Part shown: positions 1 through 11,100 of the stretch, in pieces
Layout of the letters: every line of letters starts with the position of its first letter
Position numbering within the stretch: position 1 is the first letter of the stretch
NCBI GenBank assembly: GCA_024196135.1
Contig: JAMQCK010000196.1
Coordinates: 1-40,434 of the forward strand
Reading direction: 5' to 3'
Source: Pleurotus ostreatus/Saccharomyces cerevisiae fusant
Lineage: Eukaryota; Opisthokonta
Length of the DNA: 40,434 nucleotides
Notes under the pieces: generated by a model
The model's input: only the letters and a program-made list of their open reading frames with translations
Told to the model about the DNA's origin: nothing
Databases searched by the model: none
Translations under genes and position numbers: made by a program

Positions 1-2344
1 GGGTCATCCCCCTCGCTCGTCGAAGAACAGACAGAGGAGTGCGCCGAAGATAAAGCTCTTCACGTGATGGATATAGGAGGATGCGGATTTGGTGGGAGTT
101 GTAGGATCCGGTGGGAGCTTGGTTAGGTGGGAGTCCTCTTGCGGTCCGGCGCACAGGTGGGAGTGTTGGGATTGGTGTGCTTGGACCGGCCCAATGGGGA
201 AGTCCGCCAAATTAGGTAGTCATTGTTCCTATTGTACTCTTCGTCTCAAACCACCACCATTCGTGTTCGTGTTTGTGTCTGTTGCCCCATTTCGCTCTCA
301 ACAGCACTCGGGCGATATTCCCGTCGCTTGCTGGAGGAGTAGGGAGAGGAGGGAGGAGGGGAAGGGATCGTCTCGTATGTCATTTGCAGCCTTATCTCTG
401 TCATCCCGTTTCGGATCGAACGTTTTGCTCCATCCCTCTGGCCAGATCGAACAATGCCAGCATGGCTTGATCCTCCGTCCACACAGTCGATAGACCACGC
501 CCCCTTGCCCTCCTGCCCCGCGACGAGCTCCTAACCCCCTTCATCGTGAGGTCCTGTAGCAACCCGCTCTTGAAGAATCATCCTCCTTCACTCTCAGCTT
601 CACCCCATCCATCCTTGCTATTCACTATGGCGGTACCGCGCTGGGCGGGCCGCGCGGAACGGGTGCCGGTCGGTGGCAAATGCCACGAGATACGGGCCAT
701 GCGACGAGGAGGAACACGTGCCATCGTCTTTCCACGCTCGACATTCGCGCTTGCGGCTCAGCAAGTCGACTAGTCCTGACTTGCCGTTGTTCCACGAGCT
801 TGAAACCCACGGCCTTTATGTTTTCTTACCTCTCGCGTACTTCCAGAGATCGTCAATCGTCGTCCTACGCTTGCTTGCTGTTGTCACAGCGTGACATGCG
901 TAACGGGCGCATCCCATGGCCTTCGCAGAAGTTCGCACAAGCGCACGTTGCCTCTTCCGTTCAACAGGCTCTTGGGTTTCCTTCACTTCGCGCGGAGGTC
1001 TCGAACGACGTGATACTTGAGCCTTGCTTGCCGTCAATGGATCGTCCTGTGCAGAGATTGCTCGCCGCAAGTTCAGGTGCGTGATCGATTGCAGTGTAGT
1101 ATGTCTGGGTCGCTCAATGCTGCATATCCAGACTCCTTCGCCTGAAGCCTTTTGCTGCACCTGCTTCAGACCATGTACACCGGGAACCTTGCGCACACCC
1201 ACCGACCACGCTCCATGAGGCCCTCAAGATCGGCGTCTTCAGCTGTATCGTTAACCTCCAAACACCACCCATCTCTATCGCCACCGACACCGGAAGACTT
1301 CGTGGAGAGATCGGGGAAGGCCCCTGTCAGCATGATATGAGCTCAATGCTCGTCGAATTTGACATTGTGCAGTGTACACAAGCTTGATCGAGCATTAGCG
1401 CCCACGCCTCCTTCGTCGGCTCTTCCCCCTTCAAATACTGACATTTGGACACCCATCTTTGGCTTCCACAAGAGAAAACTCGCGCCGTCAAACCCTCCCT
1501 ATTCACCTTCCTTGTTGGAAAGAGTGGTTCGTGCGCTTCTCTTGCGTCCAACGCAAGGACTCTGTCTCCGTCTTGACCTCGATAATTGAGGTTGAGCACT
1601 CAGCCCTCGAGGCCGCGATACAGACGGCTGGCCCCGCGACGGCCAGCGACTCGAGCTCAAACGGCTGTACGATCTGCGCCGTGCGCGTGGGGAGATAGAT
1701 CACGTTGGCGACTTGCACTTCGTCCAGCACAACGTCGGGCAGTCTCAACGACAAGTCCCGCATTTTGGCCTGCGCCGTCACTCTCAATTGCCGTATACTT
1801 GCTACAGTCTCTCCTCTTGCTCCCGGGCCAGACTATCGATTCCATCTCCGAACTCGACGCTGTCTCCATGCCTTCGACTTTACCCTTCTAGCGCGCTGCT
1901 GGCTTCTTGTTTCCTGTCGTTCAGCCGGGAATCCTCGCGCGGTGACTTCACGATCTACTGTATGCTCTCGCTGTCCTCTCTCGTATGTACTGGCTTGGCT
2001 TCAGTTATGCGATAATGGGCATTGATCTCTGCTCGTTGTGCGTTTGGATTCGTGATCGGCTCTTTGGTATCGCCTCTTTGCCGCTATCGCGTCGTTGAGC
2101 GTTCATATGAGCTGCATATATGCGCCTCTTGAATATGCTTACAATGGTAGTGTTTTGTTGTATGTCCTGATCGCGCCCCCTGTTGTCGACGCCACCGCTG
2201 AACGGTCTCGTGACCCTACACTATGGACCGTAACGCCGCCTTGGGTACCTCTCCCTCCCCTCCCATCAGCGTCACCTCATTCTGCCCTCGCCTCCGCCAC
2301 CCGCGGAGCACCTCTTCCTGATACATAGATTTGAATCTGCCTAT
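1..2344. other. Region with no gene assigned
   Basis: No family was recognised. Open frames here are short and overlap on both strands, as expected from GC-rich DNA. Visible structure: four copies of a GGTGGGAG(T) word between about 90 and 170. The best coding candidate is on the minus strand at 1503-1787. It has a balanced composition, with runs such as LRLPDVVLDEVQVANVIYLP and QIVQPFELESLAVAG, and could be one exon of an unrecognised gene, but no splice partners could be assigned. A TATA-like CATATATG lies near 2113, about 230 bases before the first assigned start codon. Confidence 0.4.
1503..1787 (-). CDS. Possible exon of an unidentified gene
   Basis: This minus-strand open frame of about 94 codons has protein-like composition (alternating hydrophobic and charged residues, for example PDVVLDEVQVANVIYLPTR). 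That contrasts with the Arg/Pro/Ser-rich reading of the opposite strand. No domain is recognised, no convincing start codon or splice partner was found, and no paralog was seen elsewhere in the window. It may be an exon, a gene remnant, or a chance open frame. Confidence 0.2.
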   Translation of the reverse strand: MRVTAQAKMRDLSLRLPDVVLDEVQVANVIYLPTRTAQIVQPFELESLAVAGPAVCIAASRAECSTSIIEVKTETESLRWTQEKRTNHSFQQGR

Positions 2345-3709
2345 ATGCTGCCGCACAGCTTCGCAAGCGCTGAACGCAGGGAATGGGCGGCGCAGGAGAT
2401 AATCGAGCCTCGGCCTGCGCGCACAGGTCGCACCATTCAGGACGTTTTCTCTTCAGAGTTGTGGCTCATGGTGAGTGCTTACTCTTTGTGCGTCAAGCCG
2501 CTCGCCTTTTCATCCTACTAATCAAATATATGAAGACGCTGGAGAACTGCAGTCCCATGGACGTCAAGAACCTCAGAGCAGTTTGTGGGCCTATCAGGCA
2601 CTTCATCGACGACAACCCGTCCATCTGGGTTGTGGCCCGTGGCAAGACAGGGAACGTCCCTCCCCCTCCCGATCCCGAGATGCCAGAGTGGAAGTGGGCC
2701 GTCATCGTGTTCACCGGCACAGTGCGCCCCACAAGTGCACGCGCGCGTTTTACTGCTGATCATACCTTACCAGCTGAACGCGGCGCGCAAGGTGGTCCCG
2801 GCGTGGGCGGATCAGTACGACGGGCAGTGGAAAGAAGCGCACCGCGCGAACATGGCCAAGTGCGTTCGATTTCCCTCTTACTTCTCGAGAACTGCTCATA
2901 TATGCGCTTCAGGATCGATGGTATGCTCAATGAGGACGAGCCGCTGAACCCGGGCGCGGCTAGGCGCCGCCTCAGCGAGTACATCCGCTCGCCGACGCTC
3001 GAGAGGGTCATGAAGGTCCACCGGAGGGACTTGCGCGTCATGACCTCTGCCAGTACGTTCCTGTCCTTCCTCTCTACCTCGATTCCGTCTCATACACGCG
3101 CCCAGCCTGGCACGCCCTTCTGCCAACCGTTCAACACGAAATTGGGCTCATCGCCTCTTGCGATGTGTCCAAGGTTCCCGCCGGCTTCCGCTACTACACC
3201 AACGATCGCATTGTATGCCCCCTCTGTCACCCCAAGCCGGAGGAATTCCACAAGACCATCGACGAGCTCACGGGCAAGAAGCAGAAGCGCCGCTGGTTTC
3301 ATCAACACACTGTCGCCGTGGATAATTTGCTCTACCACTACGTATCCGTGTACGTCTCCTCCTTCGCCCATCCATTATGATTTCCTGAAAATGTGCTTTC
3401 CTTAGGCATAGGCATATCAGGTCCCCGAAGATACCTAAGATCGAACTATACACTCGTTGCTCCACCTGCGAAGCGCGGCCCTATAGGCCGGGGAACAAGG
3501 TCAGGCTCAGGACCATGTTCACCGCGGCGGGGCTCCTCGTGCATAATCGCAAGAAGTACGTCCTATGCTCTCGACGGGATCCATCGTCTCACGCGTTCCA
3601 CTGTAGCCACGGTGTCGTCAACCCTGCCCCCGAGGGTCGATGGTTCACGAATCACGACATTGGCCCTGGACCGGCCATTATGAGGGAGGGACGTAACCGT
3701 TTTCGCTGA
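2345..3709 (+). CDS. F-box-like protein with two CxxC pairs, copy 1
   Basis: Predicted exons are 2345-2470, 2536-2721, 2774-2859, 2913-3052, 3106-3349, 3406-3555 and 3607-3709, giving 344 residues and ending in TGA. The N-terminal part reads SELWLM then TLENCSPMDVKNLRAVCGPI and NPSIW, the leucine/proline/tryptophan pattern of an F-box. This suggests a substrate adaptor for SCF ubiquitin ligases (inference). The C-terminal half has CPLCHP and CSTCEARP, two CxxC pairs that could bind zinc. The start was chosen because the gene at 16966-18337 aligns from the same point. All seven exons match that paralog in phase; exons 3 and 5 are also the same length (86 and 244 nt). The last intron (3556-3606) is 51 nt and lacks stops, so retention would keep the frame. 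No further domain was recognised; substrate unknown. Confidence 0.72.
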
Positions 3710-4404
3710 TATTGGACGTTGTCTTGTGTTACCTCTCTCGCGCTACGATACGCATTTGGATCTCTCTTGTCTTCGACTCGTTACATTGTACTCCTTCCTT
3801 CTATTATGACATGTACACGTATTGTACTGGATCTGTTCGAATAGTGGTATACCCTTGATACTATCCCTGTTTCTATCTACGATGCCTTCCGGATTAGCCA
3901 CCCATAGATACTATTGTGCCTAGAGGAACCTTCGATGCACGCCTTCGTCTCTTTTGTTTCGACAAGAAGCGTCCTCCCATAAATCGACGGCATATCGCAC
4001 TATTGTTCAATTCGATTTCCGGCTGAGGAGGCGAAGATATCTTCTCCAGCCTGCATGTCTACTATATACGCATGATGCCACCTGTGCTTAAATATTCTGC
4101 AGATTCATCTTGTCGGGCGTTGTTTGTATCAGTGGGTCCATTGTTTCCCCGCTCACGTGCCTCCAACGCTTCGAGCTGCAGAGAGTAGGCTCGACTCAGA
4201 CCGTCACAACCAAGCGACGCCTTCCTCGACGTCGTATCTGACGACGTCGTACTCTGCCGGTCGCCTGTAGACGTGCTATGAGTTTTCCCAGCGATCATGT
4301 ACTCAGTGCCTCACCTGCCGCTTTTCACCAAAACTTTGCGGCGCAACGAAACCAATGCTCGCATTAGTCTCGGGATCCAAACTCTAGTTTTCAGAAGAGT
4401 GTGC
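3710..4404. other. Intergenic sequence, no gene seen
   Basis: This AT-richer stretch follows the F-box-like gene and probably holds its 3' UTR and terminator. No conserved frame, RNA gene or clear repeat was recognised. A minus-strand frame at 4062-4298 is present but has no supporting family or paralog evidence. Confidence 0.4.
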
Positions 4405-5288
4405 ATGGATATTAGGAACCTTTCTCGGCTCGTCCTAGGTCTCCTTCCTTGTCGTCCTAATGGTGACATCGAAGGCCTCACCATCATACACCTCGCATTC
4501 GCCACGAAGTTCGGCAAACTACAGTACACGGACGGACAGCGCTGGCTGCTGGGAATCGATCTCACGGAGGCACAGATAGACAAGTTCCTAGCCGTCGGGG
4601 ACTTCGTCACCTGTGGGGAGGATCAGACAGAATGACGCGCTCGAGCTACTACGCCGTCCGTGTGATCCACTGCCGCTTGAACCGATAGTCTCCCTCAAGC
4701 CGGGGACCACTCCATCTCCCCCACGCTCCCTCGACCCTTAAGACCACGTTGGACATCGGCCAGTCGGTACACACTTTTGATGATCATGGAGCACTGCTTC
4801 GCGCTACCATGCATATCGCAGCTTACTTCGCGCCCCTCAGATTACAGGATCTGCTCACGGCTTCAGAGTTCTCTCCACTGCGCGCCACTGCTTCGAATGC
4901 TTAACTCGCGATCCTCGCCGCGCGCCTCATCGACCGTGCCGGCCTCGCGTGGCCCGAGCCCTCGAACGCCGAACTCCTTTTACGCCTCAACATCCCACAT
5001 AGCACGTCCTCCAGCCCAACTTATTCGCTCAGAAGCTCCCTCTCTCACTCGCCCGATTCCCTGCTCTCCTTCAACTCTTCTGTAGCCTCCCACTTCTGCC
5101 AGCGTCAGGACTACGACCGCCTCAATATGCACATCTCAAGCGGCTCCCCTCGTCTACGTGTCCTCGGCCTGCGTCCTGCGCGCCTTTACGCTTCGCACTG
5201 TCTAAAACTCGAGATGGAGCTCGGTGGGCTGGAGCCGCTGTCTACCTACACTCTGGCCTTGTTAGGGAAATGTTCGCCTCGTCATTAG
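4405..5288 (+). pseudogene. Decayed paralog of the gene at 14957-16048
   Basis: The upstream portion (frame ending at 4635) reads GIDLTEAQIDKFLAVGDFVTC, which resembles the minus-strand gene at 15-16 kb (LTLEVSNAQIDAYKAACSRC). The downstream portion, in one frame from about 4810 to 5288, shares NMH and GLEPLS followed by G-x-C with the same protein, at similar spacing. That frame is broken by a TAA at 4902-4904, and the upstream frame closes with TGA at about 4635 without a credible splice to the rest. The similarity is short and was found by eye; the break could still be an unrecognised intron. The position next to an F-box-like gene mirrors the intact pair at 15-18 kb. Confidence 0.4.
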
Positions 5289-5914
5289 GCGATGCGGGAC
5301 GCTGATGTGCAGAGGACGAGGGCGTCCTTCTTCAAGTTGCTGCATTTCCTTCGGTGTTAGCCGCAGTCGGATGAGTTGTGCACCATGCGGACGGAGTTCG
5401 GTCTCGTATAGGCGAGTAGGCGAGGGATTTGGCTCTTTATGATCTCGGACGTGACACCTCCAAGTTGTGGAACTATAGACACGTCGAGAGCATCACTCGT
5501 GATGATACGCGCGAATACGTAGCATGGGTCGTGATAGACCAACTCGGCAGAGCGTCGCAGTATTTGAACAGAGAAAGAAGAGACAAATTCATTTCCAAAT
5601 GCAAATGTACAGCAAGTAATAACGAAGAGACAACATAGAAGAGGGTGTGACTGCGATTCGAACGCACAAGAGCTCCCGACTGAGCCGGCACACGAGGGGG
5701 GAGATTAACGACGATCACGACGCAGCGCCGTCCGAGTCCGCCCCCTATGAGGGCGCTGGAGAGGTCGGCATTGCCGTCGAAGGGATCAAGGAGGGCGACT
5801 GAAAAGAGGAATGTCAATGCAGCGACGCGAAGGGGAATGTCGAAGACGTACGGGTGATTTGGGTACGAAAGCCAGTCTTGAAGACCGCCGTCGAGGAAGT
5901 GCCGCGTGTCGCCC
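5289..5914. other. Spacer between decayed gene and tandem-unit locus
   Basis: No gene was assigned. A long minus-strand open frame (5473-6078) runs through here into the first tandem unit, but its composition is that of a frame in GC-rich repeat DNA. The only structured element recognised is the tRNA-like hairpin set at 5645-5693. The downstream end of the tandem-unit locus, read on the minus strand, probably falls in this interval. Confidence 0.35.
5645..5693 (-). ncRNA. tRNA-like remnant lacking an anticodon arm
   Basis: Read on the minus strand, GTGTG at the 5' end pairs with CACAC at the 3' end. Inside is a D-arm-like hairpin (GCTC-AGTCGG-GAGC) and a T-arm-like hairpin with the canonical 7-base loop TTCGAAT between TGCG and CGCA. 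The A-box-like GGCTCAGTCGGGAGC and B-box-like GTTCGAATC are separated by only about 8 bases, so there is no room for an anticodon arm. It may be a deleted tRNA gene, a SINE remnant, or coincidence. It is not a functional tRNA. Confidence 0.3.
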
Positions 5915-6745
5915 GTGCATGCACGTGCTCGACGACGCGGCGCCGGGACCCTGCCCCGGCGGGGAATGGCGAAGCAGCGTCCCACCTGCCTGTTGAAGGC
6001 GGGGACTGGTGCGGGAGGCACCCGGCGCAGATGGTCCGCCCGTCGCCCATCATGACCTTTAACCACAAGTGGGGTCACGACGCACTCGAGGGAACAGAGT
6101 CTGCGCCCGCTCGCATTCCCAGGTTATCGTCGAAGTCAGTGGCAGCGGCGATGACGTCTGCAAGGGATAATGTCAGTCGCGTCGTGAGGAATACATGATC
6201 GACGACGCACCTTCGAGGGGATGCTGGAGGCGGAGGGGAAGTACGAAGCAGCGTCCCACCGGCCTCTTGAGGGCGGGGACTGGCGCGAAAGGCACCCAAC
6301 GCAGAGGATCCCGCTCGACGCCCATCGTGCCCTTTAACGCTATGAGTGGGAGCACGACGCACTCGACGCGGCGGGGTCTGCGTCCGCTCGCATTCCCAGG
6401 TTCGTTGTCGGAGTCGGCGGCGGTGGCGACGGTGACTGCGTGAGATGGTCTCAGTCGCGAGATAAGGCATAGAGGATCGACGACGTACCCGTAAGGTGAT
6501 TCTGGAGGCGGAGGAGGGATACGAAGCAGCGTCCCACCGGCCTCTTGAGGGCGGGGACTGGCGCGAGAGGCACCCGACGCAGATGGCCCGCCCGTCGCTC
6601 ATCGTGACCTTTAACCACAAGTGGGATCACGACGCACTCGAGGATACAGGGTCTACGCCCGCTCGCATACCGTAGTCGGTGTCGATGTCGCCGCCCCGTC
6701 GAAGTCGTCCGTCGTCCATGTCGGTGCCGGTGGGGGGATGCGTTG
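5915..6745 (-). repeat. Tandem-unit locus 1 (three units of about 280 bp)
   Basis: Three imperfect direct repeats occupy about 5915-6187, 6188-6466 and 6467-6745. The word GAAGCAGCGTCCCACC begins at 5971, 6245 and 6533 (period 274-288), followed by a GGCGGGGACTGG core and CACGACGCACTCGA. On the minus strand the units carry GTRCGT...YAG pairs that look like introns between them, and the unit nearest the 5' end contains ATG at 6719. A one-base length difference between units moves the reading frame, so it is unclear whether this is a spliced coding array, a non-coding transcript or a decaying gene. A related array lies at 18.6-19.6 kb. Confidence 0.6.
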
Positions 6746-7440
6746 AGATATTGAGGTGGGAACCATCTTGCCGCGGGTCGCAAGTCTTTATAGCACTGAT
6801 CCTGCCGCACAGCTTTTCTCAGCCTTGTTGACGGAAGGTCGACTTTGTTGAGGGGAGGTCTAGAGGGGATTGTGCAAAAGGCGAGACGTTGTGAGAGAGT
6901 GTGAACCCGAGGACGGAGGTATCAGCGGATCAGGCGCGGAGGTATTCACAATCACGCACCGCCGACGAGTTCCCATGCCCTTCACCCACCCGCCAGCGTC
7001 GTATATCCTCTCTAGAGTACATCTGTGACAGCTGAAAAGTGAGAAAAGTCGGTCGATGATCAAGAAGTTAGGAAAGCAGGAGACAACGAGCGCTTATTTG
7101 CACTTGATTGCCACAATCCCTTTGATTCCAGATCATTCCCATCAAAATTGTTGCCTGCTCCGTTTTCCTTCCCCCCTCCATTCACCTCCGCCTGTGAAAC
7201 TTTGATGTTCCCTCTTCAGCCCTTATACGTGACTCCCCTAGCTCCAATATTTGCTGCAAATTCCAAGACGAGGGCGAGAGACACACAGCGACCAAGACGC
7301 GGGCGATATCGTCGTCGACGACGACGACGAAGACGATGCCTGCAACTCACCGCCGGAACCTACTCCCCATATGCACCCGCGTCTAGACACCTACACTTCT
7401 AGTGCCATCGACCGCGCTAGAAGCGTACGTTTCTGGGCCA
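6746..7440 (-). promoter_or_regulatory. Promoter-like upstream module of tandem-unit locus 1
   Basis: Just upstream (minus-strand sense) of the ATG at 6719 is a TTTATA box at about 6787, roughly 68 bases from that ATG. The following 650 bases share scattered blocks, in the same order, with the DNA upstream of the second array: a GTGCGTGAT donor-like word preceded by CGGCG or CGGAG, GGAGACAACGAGC, CTGCTCCGTTYTCCTTCC, and TAGAAG-GTACG near 7420 and 20355. This conserved order indicates common descent of the two loci. Upstream exons may lie here but could not be resolved. Confidence 0.4.
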
Positions 7441-8173
7441 GGCAGACCCTCCAATGAGATTGACTCATGGGCACGGCCCAAGCAGCGTCCCCCGCCGTTT
7501 TTGCGGCGCGTGCGCTCAACACGACCTACCAAACTTGATATTTCAGGTAGTAATTGACGATACATTGCTCTGTGGACCCCTTCGTGGATTTAAACACGGG
7601 ACAACGTCCGTCTTCCGGCGGTACCTTCACTCGCTTCTGAACAATACACGCTGCCAACAGTCCTCTACGTCGCCTGATCGAAGCCCCCTCACCCCAGCGC
7701 ACATAAATATCCTCTGTATGGTGCTCGATATGGCTTTTCTCTGCGTTATTGTCCAGTTGAAGGCTTTTGACGAGAGGTGCCGCCTGGCAAAACATCGAGC
7801 CGCGCTGCGAGGCGGGCCGCCACGAGCTACGCGCACGACGCACGCATAACGCTGTGACTACTCTTGCGAATGAACGTTTTATCGCACGCTACGTCTAGGA
7901 TGACCGATGCATATGTAGAGATACAGGCCACCGTGGTATATCCAGAACATATCTATGCCCAAATTACGGATCACGATACAGACGACATCGAAGGGATGGA
8001 ATACAGACTCGAACAACAACATATGCGCGCCAAGCCGCAAAGCCAAATAATCCTGAGTAGAGACGCAAAGTGCAAGAACATATTTATAGAGAGCCCAATA
8101 CCCTAGTCGAGATGCAAGAAAAAAAGAGGGAAAGGATGATACATGCATAAGAATAGAGCCATAAAGTCCGTCT
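7441..8173. other. Intergenic sequence, no gene seen
   Basis: No recognised frame, repeat or RNA. It separates the upstream module of tandem-unit locus 1 from the 3' end of the long minus-strand acidic-protein gene, and probably contains that gene's 3' UTR near 8100-8170. Confidence 0.4.
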
Positions 8174-11100
8174 TCACCGTTGCTCAGGCTCGTCGACCTT
8201 CCCCGGTCTCTGCTTGTTCAGACTAGACGATCGTGTTGCTATCCTCGAACCACTCACGTTGATCGCGGACCCGGCGCCCTTCGTGGGATTTGGCGAATTG
8301 ACCCTCGTGGGTTGGGTGGAATTGGAGTCCGCAGTCCTCCCATCCCGCAGACGAGCGGAAATTGGCCTCTTGTTCTCCTGGACATCCGCGCTCTTCGTCC
8401 TCCGAGAGCTAGATGCCCGCTGAACAATATGTGTAAGCTGCATGCTTGCTCTACGACCCTGGCGTGCATAGGAAGGTGCTGGGCCTGCCCGATCCCGGGC
8501 CCGCCCGCGCGTCTGGGCGAGACCGCCGACGCCACTGACGAGGGACTGACGCGCAGATCTGATTTCCGTGTCGAAGCCATCGTCCGTCTCATGGATGTTT
8601 GCTAGGCGTCCGACATCTATGGCCGCGAAAGGTGCGTCGTTCGTTCTGCGAGGTGGTTCGGTTGGTTTGTTGTCAAGAGCCGACCGACGATCCTCGTCCT
8701 CTTGAGGAGCGACGGCCCTCCCTTTGCCCTTGCGATCCACTTTCGAGGGACCGCCCTGCAACTCGATGACCTTGGCGCCCGCGGGATCTGTGTTCGAGCT
8801 GAATGCAGAACTCGACGACGGACCGGGCGACGCTGTGCTCGAGGTCGTAACCGCGGGCAACGCCTCGGAGCCGCTGGCGATGGGAAGGTCATCGCCCCTC
8901 TTAATGAAGGCGCCATCGTTCAGTTTAATAGCCGCTGCTGAGGTCGATGCGTACGCCGCGGGTTCGGCTAGCCGGGGCGATAGTGCATGCTGGTCTTGAG
9001 AGCCGACATGTGCTGGTACCGGTGCGGCGTCCACTTGCGCGTCCTCCTCTTCTACATCGGCTCCTGGATTCTCCTGAGCCTTAGCATTCTCGGGTGCTGT
9101 TTCCCCAACTACTGCACCGACGACAGCCGGACCACCCCGAGCCTCAGCGCCTTCCCTGCCGACAATCGCAGCCTCGGGTGGAGGACCATCGACAGGCTTC
9201 ATCGCTGGGCCGTATACAGGCCACATCGTCAGGCGTTGGTCATCAACATCCTCCGGCTCGGAGTCGTCGAAGTCTTCCAGATGAGGGTTAGGTTCGACTT
9301 GCTCTGGATCGTAGGCGGGCATGGTGGGCGTCCGCTTGGTCAGCCCGGAACGCTCAAAGGGCGCGGGGTGCTCCTGCTCGAAAGGCGTGGGCGCAGGTAC
9401 TGGAGGGTCCACCGGGCGAACGCGCGGTTGCCATACCAAGGGGCGGCGCGGCTGGACTAACGGAGGAGCAGGAGCAGGTTCCGGCACAGGTTCAGCAGCA
9501 GCCTCAGGCTGCTGTGGGGCGGGATTGGCAGCTTCATCAGGCGCGAGGTCGTCGACATGCGCGGGTGCGGGATTGACAGCTTCGACAGGTGCAGGAGCCT
9601 GGCCTTCTGCAGGCAGAGGAGCCGCGCCTGGGATTGGCGCAGGCGGGGGTGCCTCGATAGGCACAGCGGCAGCTGCCGCATCCACGATATCCACCGCCTC
9701 AGGCTCTGCGCCTCCTCCGTCTGGATTCAAGTCGACTCTGGCTCCCTGGCGCGCCACCGCACCACCCTCGCGTGCAGCATTGTTGTCGGCGTGAGCGTCG
9801 TGGTCATTGCGTACGCCCGCGCCTGCTTCATTATTTGCGACGTTCGGCTCGTCCTCGCGCGCGATCGCGCCCTCAGCATGCATCGCACCATCCACGTCGC
9901 CGACCGCATCGCCATCCTCGTCATTGACCGCTGCGTCGTCATCAGGGACCGCTTCCCCATCGTCGACGTTCGCCGCCGCGTCCTCCTCCGCATCATGTTC
10001 GTGGTGGACCTCCTCCCTATTCTCAACGTGCGCGTCGTGTTCGGCTGCACCATTGTCAACTACTCCCTCGCCATCGCCAGCGTCGGGAGCTCCATCTCCT
10101 ACGTCTGGTGCTCCCTCATCAACGTCTGATGCTCCTTCGCCGTCGTCGTCTGCGTCATCTGCTACCGCATCGACCTCGGGTGCTTCTGGATGATCGTCCA
10201 CCTCGCGCGCATCGTCAGGCTCGGGCGAGTTGCGCTCCATAGCGTCGCGTCCTTCGCGCACGACAACACCCCGCACCTCAGGAGCCGCATCATTGGGCAC
10301 GTCGCGAGCTTCGTCGGGCTGCTCTACCTCGGCTTGACCGCGAGCTGCAGGTGCAGGGAGGTCCTCCGGTACAGGGACATCCGCTAGTATTGGGTCATCC
10401 GCCTGCGCCTGCCCTTGTGCGACTGCGTCTATCTCCGGCTCCGGGGCAGCCTGCGCTAGAAGCGCTAACTGGGCCGGGACGATGGCCTGTTCATCCTCTC
10501 GCGCCTGTTCATTCGCAGCCTGCCGCTCCTCTCGCTCTTCCTCTCGTGCCTGCCCCGCCTCTCGCGTCTGCTCTTCTCTGCGCTCCAGAATTTCTTGCGC
10601 CTCCCGAGCTTGCTGCGCGCGTCGCGCATCCAAAGGAAGATTATGCGATGCCCTCGATCGCGGCAATCCAGTCGCGCGAGGGACTGGGAGAAGAGACCTC
10701 GGTGCGCGGCGGACAGGCGCGGGGGCTTGGAGCTCAGGAGTTGGCGGGCGGAGCCTGGCTGGTGCGGGAGGGGAAGCTGGTGCAAGAGGCGAAGCTGGTG
10801 TAGGAGGCGACGCTGGTACTGGAGGCGTGGCTGGCGCGTGCGGAGGGTCTGGTTCGTCCTGTTGGGGAGGGTCGAACGCAGCTTGCGGAGGAGGCACTGG
10901 TGCAGCCTCTTGATGGAGGGGTACCGCAGCCCCTTGAGGGAGAGGTATCGCAGGAGGGAGAGCTGGCTTGGGCGGGGCGAACGCGATGGGCACTGCACAA
11001 TCATCAGTACGCGAGGCAAGAGTAAAGTGTGGGAGAAGGTCGTACCAGCCAGATTCGGAGCGTGACCGTCGATGGTCTGCGTGACGGGTATGTCTTCAGC

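Noticed and set aside
5473..6078. 201-codon minus-strand frame as a membrane protein
   Set aside because: It runs across tandem units whose frame is not conserved between units; the hydrophobic part was not supported by any paralog.
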